Of a stretch of 44,006 nucleotides of DNA, positions 18,178 through 27,475 are shown one piece after another; position 1 is the first letter of the stretch; each line of letters starts with the position of its first letter. Below the pieces are notes generated by a model, which saw nothing but the letters and a program-made list of their open reading frames with translations, ran no database searches and was not told the origin of the DNA. A program made the translations under genes and the position numbers. Source of the DNA: an uncultured Opitutales bacterium. Its GTDB lineage: Bacteria > Verrucomicrobiota > Verrucomicrobiia > Opitutales > Intestinicryptomonadaceae. The stretch covers positions 1 through 44,006 of the forward strand of contig URGP01000022.1 of the NCBI GenBank assembly GCA_900547395.1, written 5' to 3'.

Positions 18178-19677
18178 TTATTTTCTCGGAAGTTTGCCCT
18201 TGTATTTAACAAGGTCCTTCATTCTGTCCCAAGGAAGGTTTACGCCCTTTGCAGCAGCCTTTTCCTGCAATTTGTCGAGAGCTTCGGTAGTGGGAGCCAC
18301 ATCGGTGTCGTAAATCGCCAATGAGAAATGGTTCATCATCTGGAAAACTTCCCTGTTCAGCCAGTTATCGTTGATTTCGATGGCGGTTTCAATGAATTTC
18401 AAGAATTCTTTCATTGTGCCCAATTCTCTGAAAGCCCAGCAAGCATCGCCGCGTTCCTTGTTTTCCTTGATTGCCTTTACGATGTTCGGCAATGCTTCGG
18501 TAAGCCCGCGCGCGCCCGCCAAGCGGATGCAAGAACGGTCGAAGTTTTTAACGCCTTCAAGAATTGCATTGTCCAAAGCCTTGGAGGGCTTCATTGACCT
18601 TACCGAATATTCGACCAAGTCGCGGATATGCCCGTTGCCCCAAACAGCCTTGTGCAAATCTATTGCCGCCAAGCCGGACTGCTCGTCGCCAATGCATGAG
18701 AGAGCCCACGCGCCGCCAAGGCGCACATTGTCGGAATCGGTTTCTTTGAGGGCGTTTATGATGAAATCGCGGGCGGCGGGGGTGCCTGTATCGCCCAAGG
18801 CGGTCAATACCCAAGCCTTTACAACGTCATCTCTCTTTGCGTAAGAAGCCTTCAAAGTTTCCATCATGGAAGGATCTTCAACTGCGAACCGGATTGCGTA
18901 AATCATGTCGCGGCTGTTGTCGGATTCAAGAGCCCTGCGAATTGCGCCCTTGTCTTTTGCGGTGATTTTCTGCTTCTGCTCTTCAAAGCTGTCTTTGGAA
19001 TACCAACCCTTGGCGGCAATCAAAGATGCGCCGTGGTTAAGGCTTGAAGACTTTTCTTCCTGGAAAGCTTTGATTTTTGTGGGAGCCGCCTTCTTGTCGT
19101 ATGCGCGGGTAGCCTGTGCGTTTACAAGACCGCTTGCCAAAACTTTGTCTTTGCTCTTTGCCTTTGCCAAAATTGCGGAAACCGACTTTTCGGGATTTTG
19201 TTGGAGCGCCATTCTTGCGGCGTCTGCAATATCCTTATCTTTGTCGCCAAGAGTTTCCTTCAAGAGGTCAATAGATTTTTCAGAAGGGCAGTTTTGCATA
19301 AGCCCCAACAAGAAAATCTTTTGTTCCTTTGATTTCAAATCCTTGCCCTTGATGTTTTTGTAGGCGGAAACGCAGGCGGAAACAAATTCATTGCGCTTTG
19401 ACTTGTCCATTTTCGGATTGCCGTAATAAAACGACGCCTCCGTGGCAGCCCAAGTTTTGATGAAAGCGTTTTCCTGCTGTTCAAAGTTTTTGTTTCTGTC
19501 CAAATTCGGGTCTTGAACGCCCGTGCTTACGGCTTCCAAAGACGCCTTTATGACGTCGGCGGGAGAGTTTGCTTCGACAACTGCGGTTGCGTCAGCCACG
19601 ATTTTCGGCATATTGTCCCAAGCAAAAACGGAGAGAGCCGAAAAAGCGATGAGAGAAGCGATTGATAATTTTTTCAT
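18178..19677 (-). CDS. Secreted HEAT-repeat protein
   Basis: 499 residues from the ATG at 19677. It has a signal peptide (MKKLSIASLIAFSALSVFA, cleavage after FA-W) and an AGAAAGG ribosome binding site upstream; an in-frame TTG at 19707 is less likely. The mature protein is helical, with HEAT/PBS-lyase-like repeats such as DVVKAWVLTALGDTGTPAAR and NVRLGGAWALSCIGDEQSG, in which Gly-Asp turns separate paired helices. It is probably a periplasmic scaffold; no catalytic motif is present. It begins 30 bases after the stop of the Tat-exported Gfo/Idh gene and shares its transcript, ending at a terminator. Pairing of an exported oxidoreductase with a periplasmic HEAT protein suggests the two work together, but that is inference. 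Confidence 0.85.
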   Translation of the reverse strand: MKKLSIASLIAFSALSVFAWDNMPKIVADATAVVEANSPADVIKASLEAVSTGVQDPNLDRNKNFEQQENAFIKTWAATEASFYYGNPKMDKSKRNEFVSACVSAYKNIKGKDLKSKEQKIFLLGLMQNCPSEKSIDLLKETLGDKDKDIADAARMALQQNPEKSVSAILAKAKSKDKVLASGLVNAQATRAYDKKAAPTKIKAFQEEKSSSLNHGASLIAAKGWYSKDSFEEQKQKITAKDKGAIRRALESDNSRDMIYAIRFAVEDPSMMETLKASYAKRDDVVKAWVLTALGDTGTPAARDFIINALKETDSDNVRLGGAWALSCIGDEQSGLAAIDLHKAVWGNGHIRDLVEYSVRSMKPSKALDNAILEGVKNFDRSCIRLAGARGLTEALPNIVKAIKENKERGDACWAFRELGTMKEFLKFIETAIEINDNWLNREVFQMMNHFSLAIYDTDVAPTTEALDKLQEKAAAKGVNLPWDRMKDLVKYKGKLPRK

Positions 19678-19707
19678 TCTAAAAAAACCTTTCTGATTCG
19701 TTTCCAA

Positions 19708-21045
19708 TTATGCGCCCAAGAAGTACGGAGCGCGGCGCGGACGGTCGAGCATTGACGCCGCCTGGTCGTCGCCGATTACCTGTTCTTTCTTCGGATCCCA
19801 ATTTACCGTGCGGTTCAAACGCAAAGCGATTGACGACAAGTGGCAGATAGACGCGGTTCTGTGGCCGATTTCCGCATTGCAAATGGTGTCGCGACCTGTT
19901 ATGATTGCGTCAATCCAGTCTTGGCGGTGCCCCATGCTCGGATGGAGCTGTGTAGAGCCGGGCTTCAATGCCTGCCTGCCCAATGCGGCATCGGGAACAA
20001 CTTTGCAGACGTTGCCGCGGTTTGTCAAAACTTCGCCGCTTTCGCCAACGAAACGAATGGCTTCGCCGCGCGTGCCGCCGCCCCATTTGCCTTTGCCCAT
20101 GTCGCCGGGAGGATTGATGTAAACTGTAGTGCCGTCAGCATACTGGTAGAAGCGGCAGGGAACGCCGTCTGTGCCTGCGGGGCAGAACTTTACGGGGCCG
20201 GAATGGTCCATACCCTTTGCCCACTGCACAATGTCGAAGTGGTGTGCGCCCCAGTCGCCTTCCTTGCGTGCGCCGTATTCCCAGAATCTGCGCCAACCGC
20301 CACCGTAGTCGCCCTTGATACGTTCGGTATGGAACGGACGCCAAGGCGTCGGCCCGAGCCACAAATCATAATTTTCCTTTGGCATCCATTCGGGGAACGG
20401 CATTTCCGGAAGTTCCAGCGGAGGCGGGAAGTTGCCGATTGAAATATAAACTTCCTTAAGCTTGCCGATTACGCCGTTGCGAACCAATTCCGCCGCCTTG
20501 CGGAAGCAGTATTCACTGCGCTGCTGCGAGCCTGTCTGGAAACGTATATTTGCCTTTTTCGCCGCGTCCGACAAAATTCTGCCTTCGCGGACAGTCAAAG
20601 TAAGCGGCTTTTCGCAATAAACGTGCTTGCCGCGCAAAATTGCGTAAAGGGAGATTGCAACGTGCCAGTGGTCGGGAGTTACGATGAACGCCGCATCAAT
20701 GTCGTCCCTGTCAAGAGCTTCCTGATAGTGAATGGTCTTTTGCAGAGAATTGCCGATGCCACGATCTTTGTTTATTCTTTCAACTTCGCCGTACACTCTG
20801 TCGAGAACGTCAAGTTTTACGTCGCAAACCGACAAAATCTGAGTCCTTGGATTTCTTGCCATGTCGCCGCGGTGGCCACCCGACTGCATGCCGTGGCCGA
20901 TGAACGCGACGTTAATTCTGTTGCTCGGCGCAACAGTCCCAGCCTTGCCAAGTGCGCTCGAAGGGATGAGCGTCGGCAGGAACACTCCCGCCGCCGCGGC
21001 CCCCGCCGCTTTGGATATGAAGTTTCTTCTTGATATGTTTTTCAT
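19708..21045 (-). CDS. Tat-exported Gfo/Idh/MocA-family oxidoreductase
   Basis: 445 residues. The N-terminus is a twin-arginine signal (SRRNFIS, residues 5-11, then a hydrophobic Ala-rich stretch to about 33). Tat export fits a protein that folds with its nucleotide cofactor in the cytoplasm. The Rossmann domain has NVAFIGHGMQSGGH (about 45-58), TPDHWH (123-128) and the family motif CEKPLTL (144-150), whose Lys is catalytic in relatives. The C-terminal domain includes WGAHHFDIVQWAKG and HRQDWIDAIITG. Relatives oxidise or reduce sugars and inositols with NAD(P), or act in hydrolytic redox chemistry on glycans. The substrate cannot be named. Tat-tagged members are abundant in Verrucomicrobiota and Planctomycetota. 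It is first in an operon with the HEAT protein. Confidence 0.93.
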   Translation of the reverse strand: MKNISRRNFISKAAGAAAAGVFLPTLIPSSALGKAGTVAPSNRINVAFIGHGMQSGGHRGDMARNPRTQILSVCDVKLDVLDRVYGEVERINKDRGIGNSLQKTIHYQEALDRDDIDAAFIVTPDHWHVAISLYAILRGKHVYCEKPLTLTVREGRILSDAAKKANIRFQTGSQQRSEYCFRKAAELVRNGVIGKLKEVYISIGNFPPPLELPEMPFPEWMPKENYDLWLGPTPWRPFHTERIKGDYGGGWRRFWEYGARKEGDWGAHHFDIVQWAKGMDHSGPVKFCPAGTDGVPCRFYQYADGTTVYINPPGDMGKGKWGGGTRGEAIRFVGESGEVLTNRGNVCKVVPDAALGRQALKPGSTQLHPSMGHRQDWIDAIITGRDTICNAEIGHRTASICHLSSIALRLNRTVNWDPKKEQVIGDDQAASMLDRPRRAPYFLGA

Positions 21046-21133
21046 AAGTTATTTCCCCATTCTTTTTTGTTTAGATGCAAACCGCATTCGCGGGCGCATA
21101 TAAAAAAATAGTTTAATAGTTAGTTAAATTCAA

Positions 21134-21162
21134 AGTAAATATTACGCATATAACTTTGTCAA
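21134..21162 (-). promoter_or_regulatory. Possible promoter of the Gfo/Idh-HEAT operon
   Basis: On the minus strand TTGACA (21162-21157) is followed after 17 bases by TTTACT (21139-21134), about 90 bases before the ATG. It is the same box pair and spacing as at the barrel gene (1905-1877). Confidence 0.35.
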
Positions 21163-21259
21163 CAGATTTTTGCGGCATATAATAGTACGGCAAAGTCATC
21201 AAAAAAAAAGAGTTGAAAAACGGCGATAATATCTAATTTTTTATCGGCATTGAGAAAAA

Positions 21260-23221
21260 ATGGTTAATCCTCTTTTTAAATTAAATTCAAAATTTTCCCC
21301 TTCCGGCGACCAGCCGCAGGCGATAGAAGGCTTGTGCAAAAGCATAGCTTCGGGAGAAAAATACCAGACTCTCGTCGGAGTCACGGGCTCGGGCAAAACT
21401 TTCACGATGGCAAACGTCATCGCAAAATCAAACCGCCCCGCCTTGATAATTTCGCACAATAAAACGCTCGCCGCGCAGCTCTACGCGGAATTTAAGGAAT
21501 TCTTCCCCGAAAACGCAGTGGAATACTTCGTAAGCTACTATGATTACTACCAGCCCGAAGCCTACATTCCACAGACAGACACATACATCGAAAAGGATTC
21601 CTCAATAAACGACGAAATAGAAAAGCTACGCATATCCGCGGCAAGCTCGCTTGTAAGCAGGCGCGACGTTATAGTGATAGCTTCTGTTTCGTGCATTTAC
21701 GGGTTGGGCTCGCCCGACGACTTCAAAGAAATGATGGTTCCGCTTTTGACGGGGCTTAACTTGGAGCGCAACGTGTTTATCGACAAACTCGTAAAATGCC
21801 GCTACACACGCAACGACATATCTTTTGAACGCGGGACTTTCAGAGTCAGAGGAGACGTGGTTGACGTTTTCCCCGCGTATCTCGACACCGCCCTCAGAGT
21901 GGAATTTTTCGGGGACGAAATCGACTCCCTGAAAAAAATCGACCCGATAACGGGAGAAGTTATCTGCAAATTAAAACGCTTTGACGTTTACCCCGCGACG
22001 AGCTTTGTAACTCCGCAAGACCGCATAGAAGCCGCAATTCCGCGAATAAAAGAAGAGCTTGAAGAACAAGTGAAAGCATTTGAAAAAGCGGGAAAACTCT
22101 TGGAAGCCCAGCGCATCAAAATGCGCACTCTCGAAGACTTGGAACTCCTGCACGAAACGGGATTTTGCACGGGAATTGAAAACTATTCGCGCCAAATCGG
22201 CGGCAGGGAGCCCGGCTCGCGCCCGTGGTGCCTGCTCGACTTCTTCCCGAAAGACACCCTGCTTTTCATTGACGAAAGCCATGTTTCAGTCCCGCAAATA
22301 AGGGGAATGTACAATGGCGACAAATCAAGGAAAAGCCGCCTTGTGGAATACGGGTTCAGGCTCCCCAGCGCGCTCGACAACCGCCCGTTAAAGCCCGAAG
22401 AATTTGAAAAACTTACGGGACAAACGGTTTTTGTTTCGGCAACGCCCGCACAGTATGAACTCGAAGAAAGCGGAAAAAACGTTTTTGAGCAAATTATACG
22501 CCCCACAGGGCTTCTCGACCCCAAGATGATAATCCGCCCAATCAAGGGGCAGGTTGAAGACTGCATTTCAGAAATTAAAGAAGCCGCAAAACGCAAGGAG
22601 AGAGTTTTCGTTACGGCACTCACAAAGCGCATGAGCGAGCAAATCGCGGATTTTTTGCGCGAAAACGGAGTCAAAACCGAATACCTGCATTCCGACATCG
22701 ACGCCATTGAAAGAGTGGAAATTCTGCGAAGGCTGAGAAAGGGGAACTTCGACGCCCTTGTCGGCGTAAATCTTTTGAGGGAAGGTCTGGATGTCCCCGA
22801 AGTATCCCTCGTCTGCATTTTGGACGCCGACAAGGAAGGCTTTTTAAGAAGCGCGACAAGCCTTATACAAACCGCGGGAAGAGCTGCGCGGCACGTTGAC
22901 GGCAGAGTGATTTTATACGCCGACCAAATGACAAAATCATTGAGGGAAGCCGTGGGCGTTTGCGAGCGCAGACGCCTTGCCCAACAAAGGTACAACGAAA
23001 GAAACGGCATCACCCCGAAAAGCGTTTCAAAACCCATAATGGATTCGCTCGTAAAGCAGGATGAAAAATCCGAAAAAGTCCCCGAAAAAGAGGACGAATT
23101 AAAAGAGCTTATCGCTGAGCTTCAAGCGGAAATGTTAGAAGCCGCCGACAGGCTCGAATTTGAAAAGGCGGCGCATATCCGCGACCAAATAAACATCTTG
23201 AAAAAACGCAAGAAGGCGTAA
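21260..23221 (+). CDS. uvrB: UvrABC excision nuclease subunit B
   Basis: 653 residues, full length. This is the damage-verifying helicase of nucleotide excision repair, loaded by UvrA and partnering UvrC. Walker A is GVTGSGKT (40-47). The beta-hairpin that probes the strand gap is present ([20 protein letters not shown]). The helicase motif II is FIDESHVS, and motifs V and VI are in [15 protein letters not shown] and [10 protein letters not shown]. The C-terminal UVR motif that binds UvrC is intact ([16 protein letters not shown]). It stands alone and ends 2 bases from the stop of the convergent uracil-DNA glycosylase gene, with no terminator visible between them. No Shine-Dalgarno is obvious. 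Confidence 0.98.
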   Translation: MVNPLFKLNSKFSPSGDQPQAIEGLCKSIASGEKYQTLVGVTGSGKTFTMANVIAKSNRPALIISHNKTLAAQLYAEFKEFFPENAVEYFVSYYDYYQPEAYIPQTDTYIEKDSSINDEIEKLRISAASSLVSRRDVIVIASVSCIYGLGSPDDFKEMMVPLLTGLNLERNVFIDKLVKCRYTRNDISFERGTFRVRGDVVDVFPAYLDTALRVEFFGDEIDSLKKIDPITGEVICKLKRFDVYPATSFVTPQDRIEAAIPRIKEELEEQVKAFEKAGKLLEAQRIKMRTLEDLELLHETGFCTGIENYSRQIGGREPGSRPWCLLDFFPKDTLLFIDESHVSVPQIRGMYNGDKSRKSRLVEYGFRLPSALDNRPLKPEEFEKLTGQTVFVSATPAQYELEESGKNVFEQIIRPTGLLDPKMIIRPIKGQVEDCISEIKEAAKRKERVFVTALTKRMSEQIADFLRENGVKTEYLHSDIDAIERVEILRRLRKGNFDALVGVNLLREGLDVPEVSLVCILDADKEGFLRSATSLIQTAGRAARHVDGRVILYADQMTKSLREAVGVCERRRLAQQRYNERNGITPKSVSKPIMDSLVKQDEKSEKVPEKEDELKELIAELQAEMLEAADRLEFEKAAHIRDQINILKKRKKA

Positions 23222-23223
23222 AA

Positions 23224-24147
23224 TCACAAAAAGTAGCCCCTCTGCTTTTCGGAAATCGGAATGCCCACGCGCTCCATTACCGCCATCATGTCCTCCCAGA
23301 CTTGGCGTTTTTTCTCGTTGGAAGCGTATTGAAGCAGAAAAGACGGGTGGTATGTGACCATCAGGTCGGTATTGTTGAAAGAATGCCATTTCCCGCGAAT
23401 TGCGCCCATTCTGCGCTTGGGATCCGCGCCCAAAAGCCCCGTCACGGCAGTGTTGCCGAGAGCAACGATGACTTTCGGCTTTACAATGTCGATTTGCGCC
23501 TTCAAGTACGGCAAGCAATACGCCATTTCGACTTCGGTGGGCGGGCGATTGCCCGTGCGCGTCGGAAGTTCGGGACGCCAATTCATAATGTTTCCGATAT
23601 AAACCTGCTCCCTTTCAAGCCCCATCGCCTTTATTATTTTTGTGAGAAGCTGACCCGCCTTGCCGACAAAAGGTTCGCCTTGTATTTCTTCGTCAGCCCC
23701 CGGAGCTTCGCCGCAGAAAAATATGTCGGCGTCGAGATTTCCAACCCCGAAAACGATTTTCTTGCCCTCGCGCAAATGGCGCGCGCAAACCTTGTCGCCC
23801 AAAACGATTTCGCGCAAGGCTTCCCAGCGGGTTTTCTTGTCGGCTTCGGGCAAAACAAAGGGCGTGGGCTCGGGAACCGCCTCTATTTCAAAATCTCTGC
23901 CGCCAACCACGATTTTCAATTTTTGCGCCATCTGATGCTGTTTTGTCTCTTCCTGTTTCTTGAAATCGAAGTCCACTTTTTTTACAAACTCAACCTCGTC
24001 GGGAGTGTCTATGACTTCTTGCCCGTCGGCAATCCTCGCGAACTTTGTAAGCTCCTCAAACGCCTCTTCGCTCAAGGGAATTCCCTCTTCCCCCTCGGCG
24101 CGCAAGCGTTTAAGCTCGTCAACAATAGCCCAGATTGCCTCTTTCAT
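23224..24147 (-). CDS. Family-4-like uracil-DNA glycosylase with altered Fe-S ligands
   Basis: 307 residues. An N-terminal extension of about 100 residues (helical, then Pro-rich) precedes the catalytic domain. Motif A is GEAPGADEE (146-154) and motif B is HPSFLL (267-272), both typical of family 4, which removes uracil from DNA before base-excision repair. Family-4 enzymes usually hold a 4Fe-4S cluster on four cysteines. Here only two of the four positions are plainly kept (C121 and C211). The second is apparently His (C-A-R-H, 121-124), and the third, normally in a K-C-R-P motif, is Trp (N-W-R-P, 189-192). The enzyme may lack the cluster or bind it differently. It is convergent with uvrB, 2 bases apart. 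Confidence 0.9.
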   Translation of the reverse strand: MKEAIWAIVDELKRLRAEGEEGIPLSEEAFEELTKFARIADGQEVIDTPDEVEFVKKVDFDFKKQEETKQHQMAQKLKIVVGGRDFEIEAVPEPTPFVLPEADKKTRWEALREIVLGDKVCARHLREGKKIVFGVGNLDADIFFCGEAPGADEEIQGEPFVGKAGQLLTKIIKAMGLEREQVYIGNIMNWRPELPTRTGNRPPTEVEMAYCLPYLKAQIDIVKPKVIVALGNTAVTGLLGADPKRRMGAIRGKWHSFNNTDLMVTYHPSFLLQYASNEKKRQVWEDMMAVMERVGIPISEKQRGYFL

Positions 24148-24265
24148 ATAAAAGACAATTTAGTATGCGGCAAAAACTTGCCAAGCTTTTTTTCTGTTTT
24201 GAAAAATTTTGCTTGCGATTTTCCTTTAAAATTTTTCGGATTTTCGATTTTAAACAACGGATTTT

Positions 24266-25420
24266 ATGAAAAAACCTCTGTCAGCCCTCGCCGCAGGCAC
24301 TCTCGTTCTGGGAATAGCCGAATTTATGATTATGGGAATTTTGCCCAATGTGGCAAACGGACTCGGCATATCAAACGCGACGGCGGGGCACTTGATTTCC
24401 GCATACGCAATAGGAGTTTGCTTCGGTGCCCCGATGCTTGTTTTGGCGCGAAAGTTTGCGCTAAAAAACATTCTACTTGCGCTTGTCGGAATTATGGTTT
24501 TGGGAAATTTCTGCGCGGCAATCGCCCCGAACTACCATTTTATGATGCTTGCAAGGTTTGTTTCGGGGCTTCCGCATGGCGCGTACTTCGGCGTAGCCTC
24601 GATAGTCGCCCTTAAACTCGCCCCGAAAGGCAAAACCGCCCTTGCAATCTCGATTATGATTTCGGGCATGACCATTGCAAACCTCTTCGGAGTTCCGCTC
24701 GGAACCACGATTTCCACGCTTCTTTCGTGGCGCGCCGCATTCTTTCTTACAAGCATGTGCGGACTTGCGGCGCTCTTTTTGGTTTTCCGCCTCATTCCGC
24801 AAGTGGGCGGGATTGAAGACACGGGCTTTAAGGGACAGTTCAAATTCCTAAAAAGCATAATGCCATGGCTTTTGATAGCCTGCACCCTACTCGGCAACGG
24901 AAGCATATTCTGCTGGTACAGCTACATAAATCCCCTGCTTACGGAAGTGTCGGGATTTCCCGAAAAGTCCATAAGCCTTTTGATGTTTCTGGCGGGAGTC
25001 GGAATGGTGTGCGGAAACATGTTAAGCGGCAAGCTTTCCGACAAGTTTACTCCCGCAAAAGTAGCGACCTCCGTGCAGGGAATAATCGCAATAAGCCTGA
25101 TGCTAATATTCTTTTTTGCGCAATATCCGATACTTTCGGCAACGCTTATGTTTATATGCACCTTCTGCCTGTTCGCGCTCGGCTCCCCCCAGCAGCTTCT
25201 GCTTTTGCAGTACTCGAAAGGCGGAGAAATGCTCGGAGCCGCATGTGTGCAAATCGCGTTTAATTTGGGAAACGCAATCGGAGCATACGCGGGCGGGCTT
25301 CCCATCGAGGCGGGACTTCCCTACAACTATACGGCGCTTGTCGGCTTCCCCGCCGCAAGCCTTGGCTTTATCCTGTTTTTTATTTTCACAATCCGCTCTA
25401 AAAAATTCAGCTTTCAATAA
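24266..25420 (+). CDS. MFS exporter, AraJ/DHA1-like
   Basis: 384 residues with 12 predicted membrane segments and no soluble domain. The first helix region (LAAGTLVLGIAEFMIMGILP) and the loop SAYAIGVCFGAPMLVLARK follow the pattern of AraJ/YdhP-type drug:H+ antiporters, which export sugars, arabinose derivatives or drugs by proton antiport. Substrate residues cannot be read. It stands alone, with a two-way terminator behind it shared with the convergent PEP-CTERM gene. No Shine-Dalgarno precedes the ATG. Confidence 0.9.
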   Translation: MKKPLSALAAGTLVLGIAEFMIMGILPNVANGLGISNATAGHLISAYAIGVCFGAPMLVLARKFALKNILLALVGIMVLGNFCAAIAPNYHFMMLARFVSGLPHGAYFGVASIVALKLAPKGKTALAISIMISGMTIANLFGVPLGTTISTLLSWRAAFFLTSMCGLAALFLVFRLIPQVGGIEDTGFKGQFKFLKSIMPWLLIACTLLGNGSIFCWYSYINPLLTEVSGFPEKSISLLMFLAGVGMVCGNMLSGKLSDKFTPAKVATSVQGIIAISLMLIFFFAQYPILSATLMFICTFCLFALGSPQQLLLLQYSKGGEMLGAACVQIAFNLGNAIGAYAGGLPIEAGLPYNYTALVGFPAASLGFILFFIFTIRSKKFSFQ

Positions 25421-25450
25421 AAAAAGCGTCCCGATTGGAACGCCTTTTTT
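25421..25450. terminator. Bidirectional terminator between the MFS and PEP-CTERM genes
   Basis: An A-run, then GCGTCCC, loop GATT, GGAACGC (one mismatch), then a T-run (25445-25450). It lies between two convergent stops and can serve either strand. Confidence 0.7.
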
Positions 25451-25485
25451 AGGTTTAAAATAAGTAATTTATATAGCAAAGAAAG

Positions 25486-27345
25486 CTATTTTCTTTTGCG
25501 CCATGCGGCAAACGCAAGGGCAAGCGCGCCGAAAATTGCCGCATATGTCGCAGGCTCTGGAACACTTGTTGAAAGTACCCTGACGCCCAAAGTTTTGTCG
25601 CCGAACAAAAGCTCATAGTCGTCAGACCCTGTGATGCTGAAATACTTGTCCAAATCCCCTTCTATTTCGAGAAGAAAATTTTGAGCGTTGTTATTTATGC
25701 TTATGAGCGTAAATGTGTCGCCATTTTCTGTGTCTTTCACGACATATTTTGAAAAATCAATTTCAATCAGCCCTCCAAATGTTGTGCCAAAATTATTTAC
25801 GCTCAAAGTTGAAAATCCGTCCGCGTCCGCAATGAATTTGAAGCCGCCGCCGACAGCCTTGCCGTTGTCGTCAACTTCTCCGCTGAAATAAGTTTGCAAT
25901 GAGCTGTTGATATTTATGGTATGCCCTGAACCTTCAACGATGAATTTCACCTTTCCGTCAACCGTATCGGCATTGCCCATGAACACGTTGAAGAAATTCG
26001 CCGTGTTGTTCTTTCCTCGAATTTCAAGAGTAGCTTCGCCGCCCGTCATTGCGGTTCTGCCAAGCATAAAGCTCATGACATTTACATAAGAAGCGGAATT
26101 ATTTTCTCCGCCCAAAACCCAGCGCGCAGTTCCGCCCGACATCGCATTGCCGATATTGTTGTTTGAAGAGAAGTAAACTTCGTTGTTTTTTCCCGCGACT
26201 TCAAACACTGCGTCCCCGCCCGTCTGCTTGTCTGTTTGAACATTGATGCTGTTTTTCGCAGTAATGACGTTGCCACTACCCGAAACCAAAAATCTGTTTG
26301 TGCCGCCAGAAAATACTGCCGTATTATTGTTTCGGCTTACATTGATGTTCGTCATGTTGACAACATTGTTGTCTCCGCTTACCACAAATTCATTTGTCCC
26401 GCTCGACATATCAAACGCGGAAGCCACGGTTATTGCCTGAGTTGTGGTGAAAGTATTTCCCGAACCGGTTATGTATATGCCGTTTGTGCCGCCTGTTTGG
26501 GCAACATCGGCGGCGTAATTCTGCCCCGCACCCACAAACACATTGTTTGAAGTAGATACGCTGTTGTTTTCCCCGCCGACAATAATTCTCGCCACACCAC
26601 CCGACTGTCCCCCTGAATTGGAACCGATGACAGAAGTTTGTTTTATTGTCATGGAAGAATTTGAACCGTCAAAGACAACTTCAGATGTTCCGCCTTTTAT
26701 TGCCTCCGAACTACTGGTATTTGCGCCGACAACAAAGTTTGTTTGAAAATCGAGAATTGAATTATCGCCGATGCTTATGGTATTTTTTGCCGCGGAATTT
26801 TCTTTTTGCGAATTGTAAACAAAGGAATTTACCGAACTTGGAATTATAAATCTGTTGGCATTGTCAACCAATACAGTCCCTTCCGAATCCACTTCGTTTT
26901 GGCGGGAAGAGTGAATGCGCAAAAGATTTTCGCCTTCCGAAGATGTGGTGTTTCCCATCATTAAAGACCAACCGCTCTTATCGGAATAAGTGTTGCCGTA
27001 GCCCAATATGTTTAAGGTCGTATTGTTGTTTGCGTTTGTTCCCAAAAATACATTAGAATTTGAAGTACCTTCTCCCGTAAGAGTATTGCCGGAACCCAAA
27101 ATATCAAGCGAAACATTGCCCCTGATATTCATGTGGTTAAATGAAAGGCTTTTCCCCGTTCCGTCCAAAACCGCGGAAGTTCCGTTATTTGTAATGTTTA
27201 AAATATCCGACGTTGTTATTTCTTCCGCGCCCCAATTTGAAAGGTCGAGAATATCCACATTCTCTCCCGAAGTAAGATAATAATCCGCCCCCAATGCCAT
27301 AAACGCGGCGGAAGCAAAAATAGATGTTGATATAAGTTTTTTCAT
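25486..27345 (-). CDS. PEP-CTERM surface protein with Asn-rich beta repeats
   Basis: 619 residues. A signal peptide (MKKLISTSIFASAAFMALG) is followed by a long array of beta strands. The recurring element is of the type G-S/E-x-N-x-x-x-x-x-x-x-N-I-x-V (for example VSGSGNVITAKNSINV, VSGDNNVVNMTNINVS), consistent with a beta-helix in which Asn stacks form ladders. The C-terminal anchor is VPEPATYAAIFGALALAFAA followed by WRKRK, nearly the same as that of the protein at 4121-6229. It is therefore a second exosortase substrate, expected to be released at or anchored to the surface. The repeat sequences of the two proteins differ, so they share anchor and sorting but not the displayed part. A well-formed TTGACA/TATAAA promoter precedes it. 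Confidence 0.9.
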   Translation of the reverse strand: MKKLISTSIFASAAFMALGADYYLTSGENVDILDLSNWGAEEITTSDILNITNNGTSAVLDGTGKSLSFNHMNIRGNVSLDILGSGNTLTGEGTSNSNVFLGTNANNNTTLNILGYGNTYSDKSGWSLMMGNTTSSEGENLLRIHSSRQNEVDSEGTVLVDNANRFIIPSSVNSFVYNSQKENSAAKNTISIGDNSILDFQTNFVVGANTSSSEAIKGGTSEVVFDGSNSSMTIKQTSVIGSNSGGQSGGVARIIVGGENNSVSTSNNVFVGAGQNYAADVAQTGGTNGIYITGSGNTFTTTQAITVASAFDMSSGTNEFVVSGDNNVVNMTNINVSRNNNTAVFSGGTNRFLVSGSGNVITAKNSINVQTDKQTGGDAVFEVAGKNNEVYFSSNNNIGNAMSGGTARWVLGGENNSASYVNVMSFMLGRTAMTGGEATLEIRGKNNTANFFNVFMGNADTVDGKVKFIVEGSGHTININSSLQTYFSGEVDDNGKAVGGGFKFIADADGFSTLSVNNFGTTFGGLIEIDFSKYVVKDTENGDTFTLISINNNAQNFLLEIEGDLDKYFSITGSDDYELLFGDKTLGVRVLSTSVPEPATYAAIFGALALAFAAWRKRK

Positions 27346-27382
27346 ATAGCCAAATTGTTTAGTTTTTTGGATTTAATAAAAA

Positions 27383-27410
27383 TTTATAAGAGCATTTTTT
27401 TAAATGTCAA
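27383..27410 (-). promoter_or_regulatory. Sigma-70-type promoter of the second PEP-CTERM gene
   Basis: On the minus strand TTGACA (27410-27405), a 16-base spacer and TATAAA (27388-27383) lie about 40 bases before the ATG at 27345. This is the best-matched promoter seen in the window. Confidence 0.6.
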
Positions 27411-27475
27411 ACACTATTTAAGCAAGAAAACAAAAAAATTTTCTATGGGCAAAAAAATTAACCAAAATTTTATCG

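Noticed and set aside
22183..23037. A 284-codon minus-strand frame opposite uvrB
   Set aside because: It is fully antisense to conserved uvrB motifs. It has a Ser/Leu/Arg-rich shadow composition.
23302..24615. A 437-codon plus-strand frame opposite the uracil-DNA glycosylase
   Set aside because: It lies antisense to a clearly conserved enzyme and runs into the MFS gene in another frame. Its composition is Phe/Arg/Cys-rich as expected of a shadow frame, and no family is recognisable.
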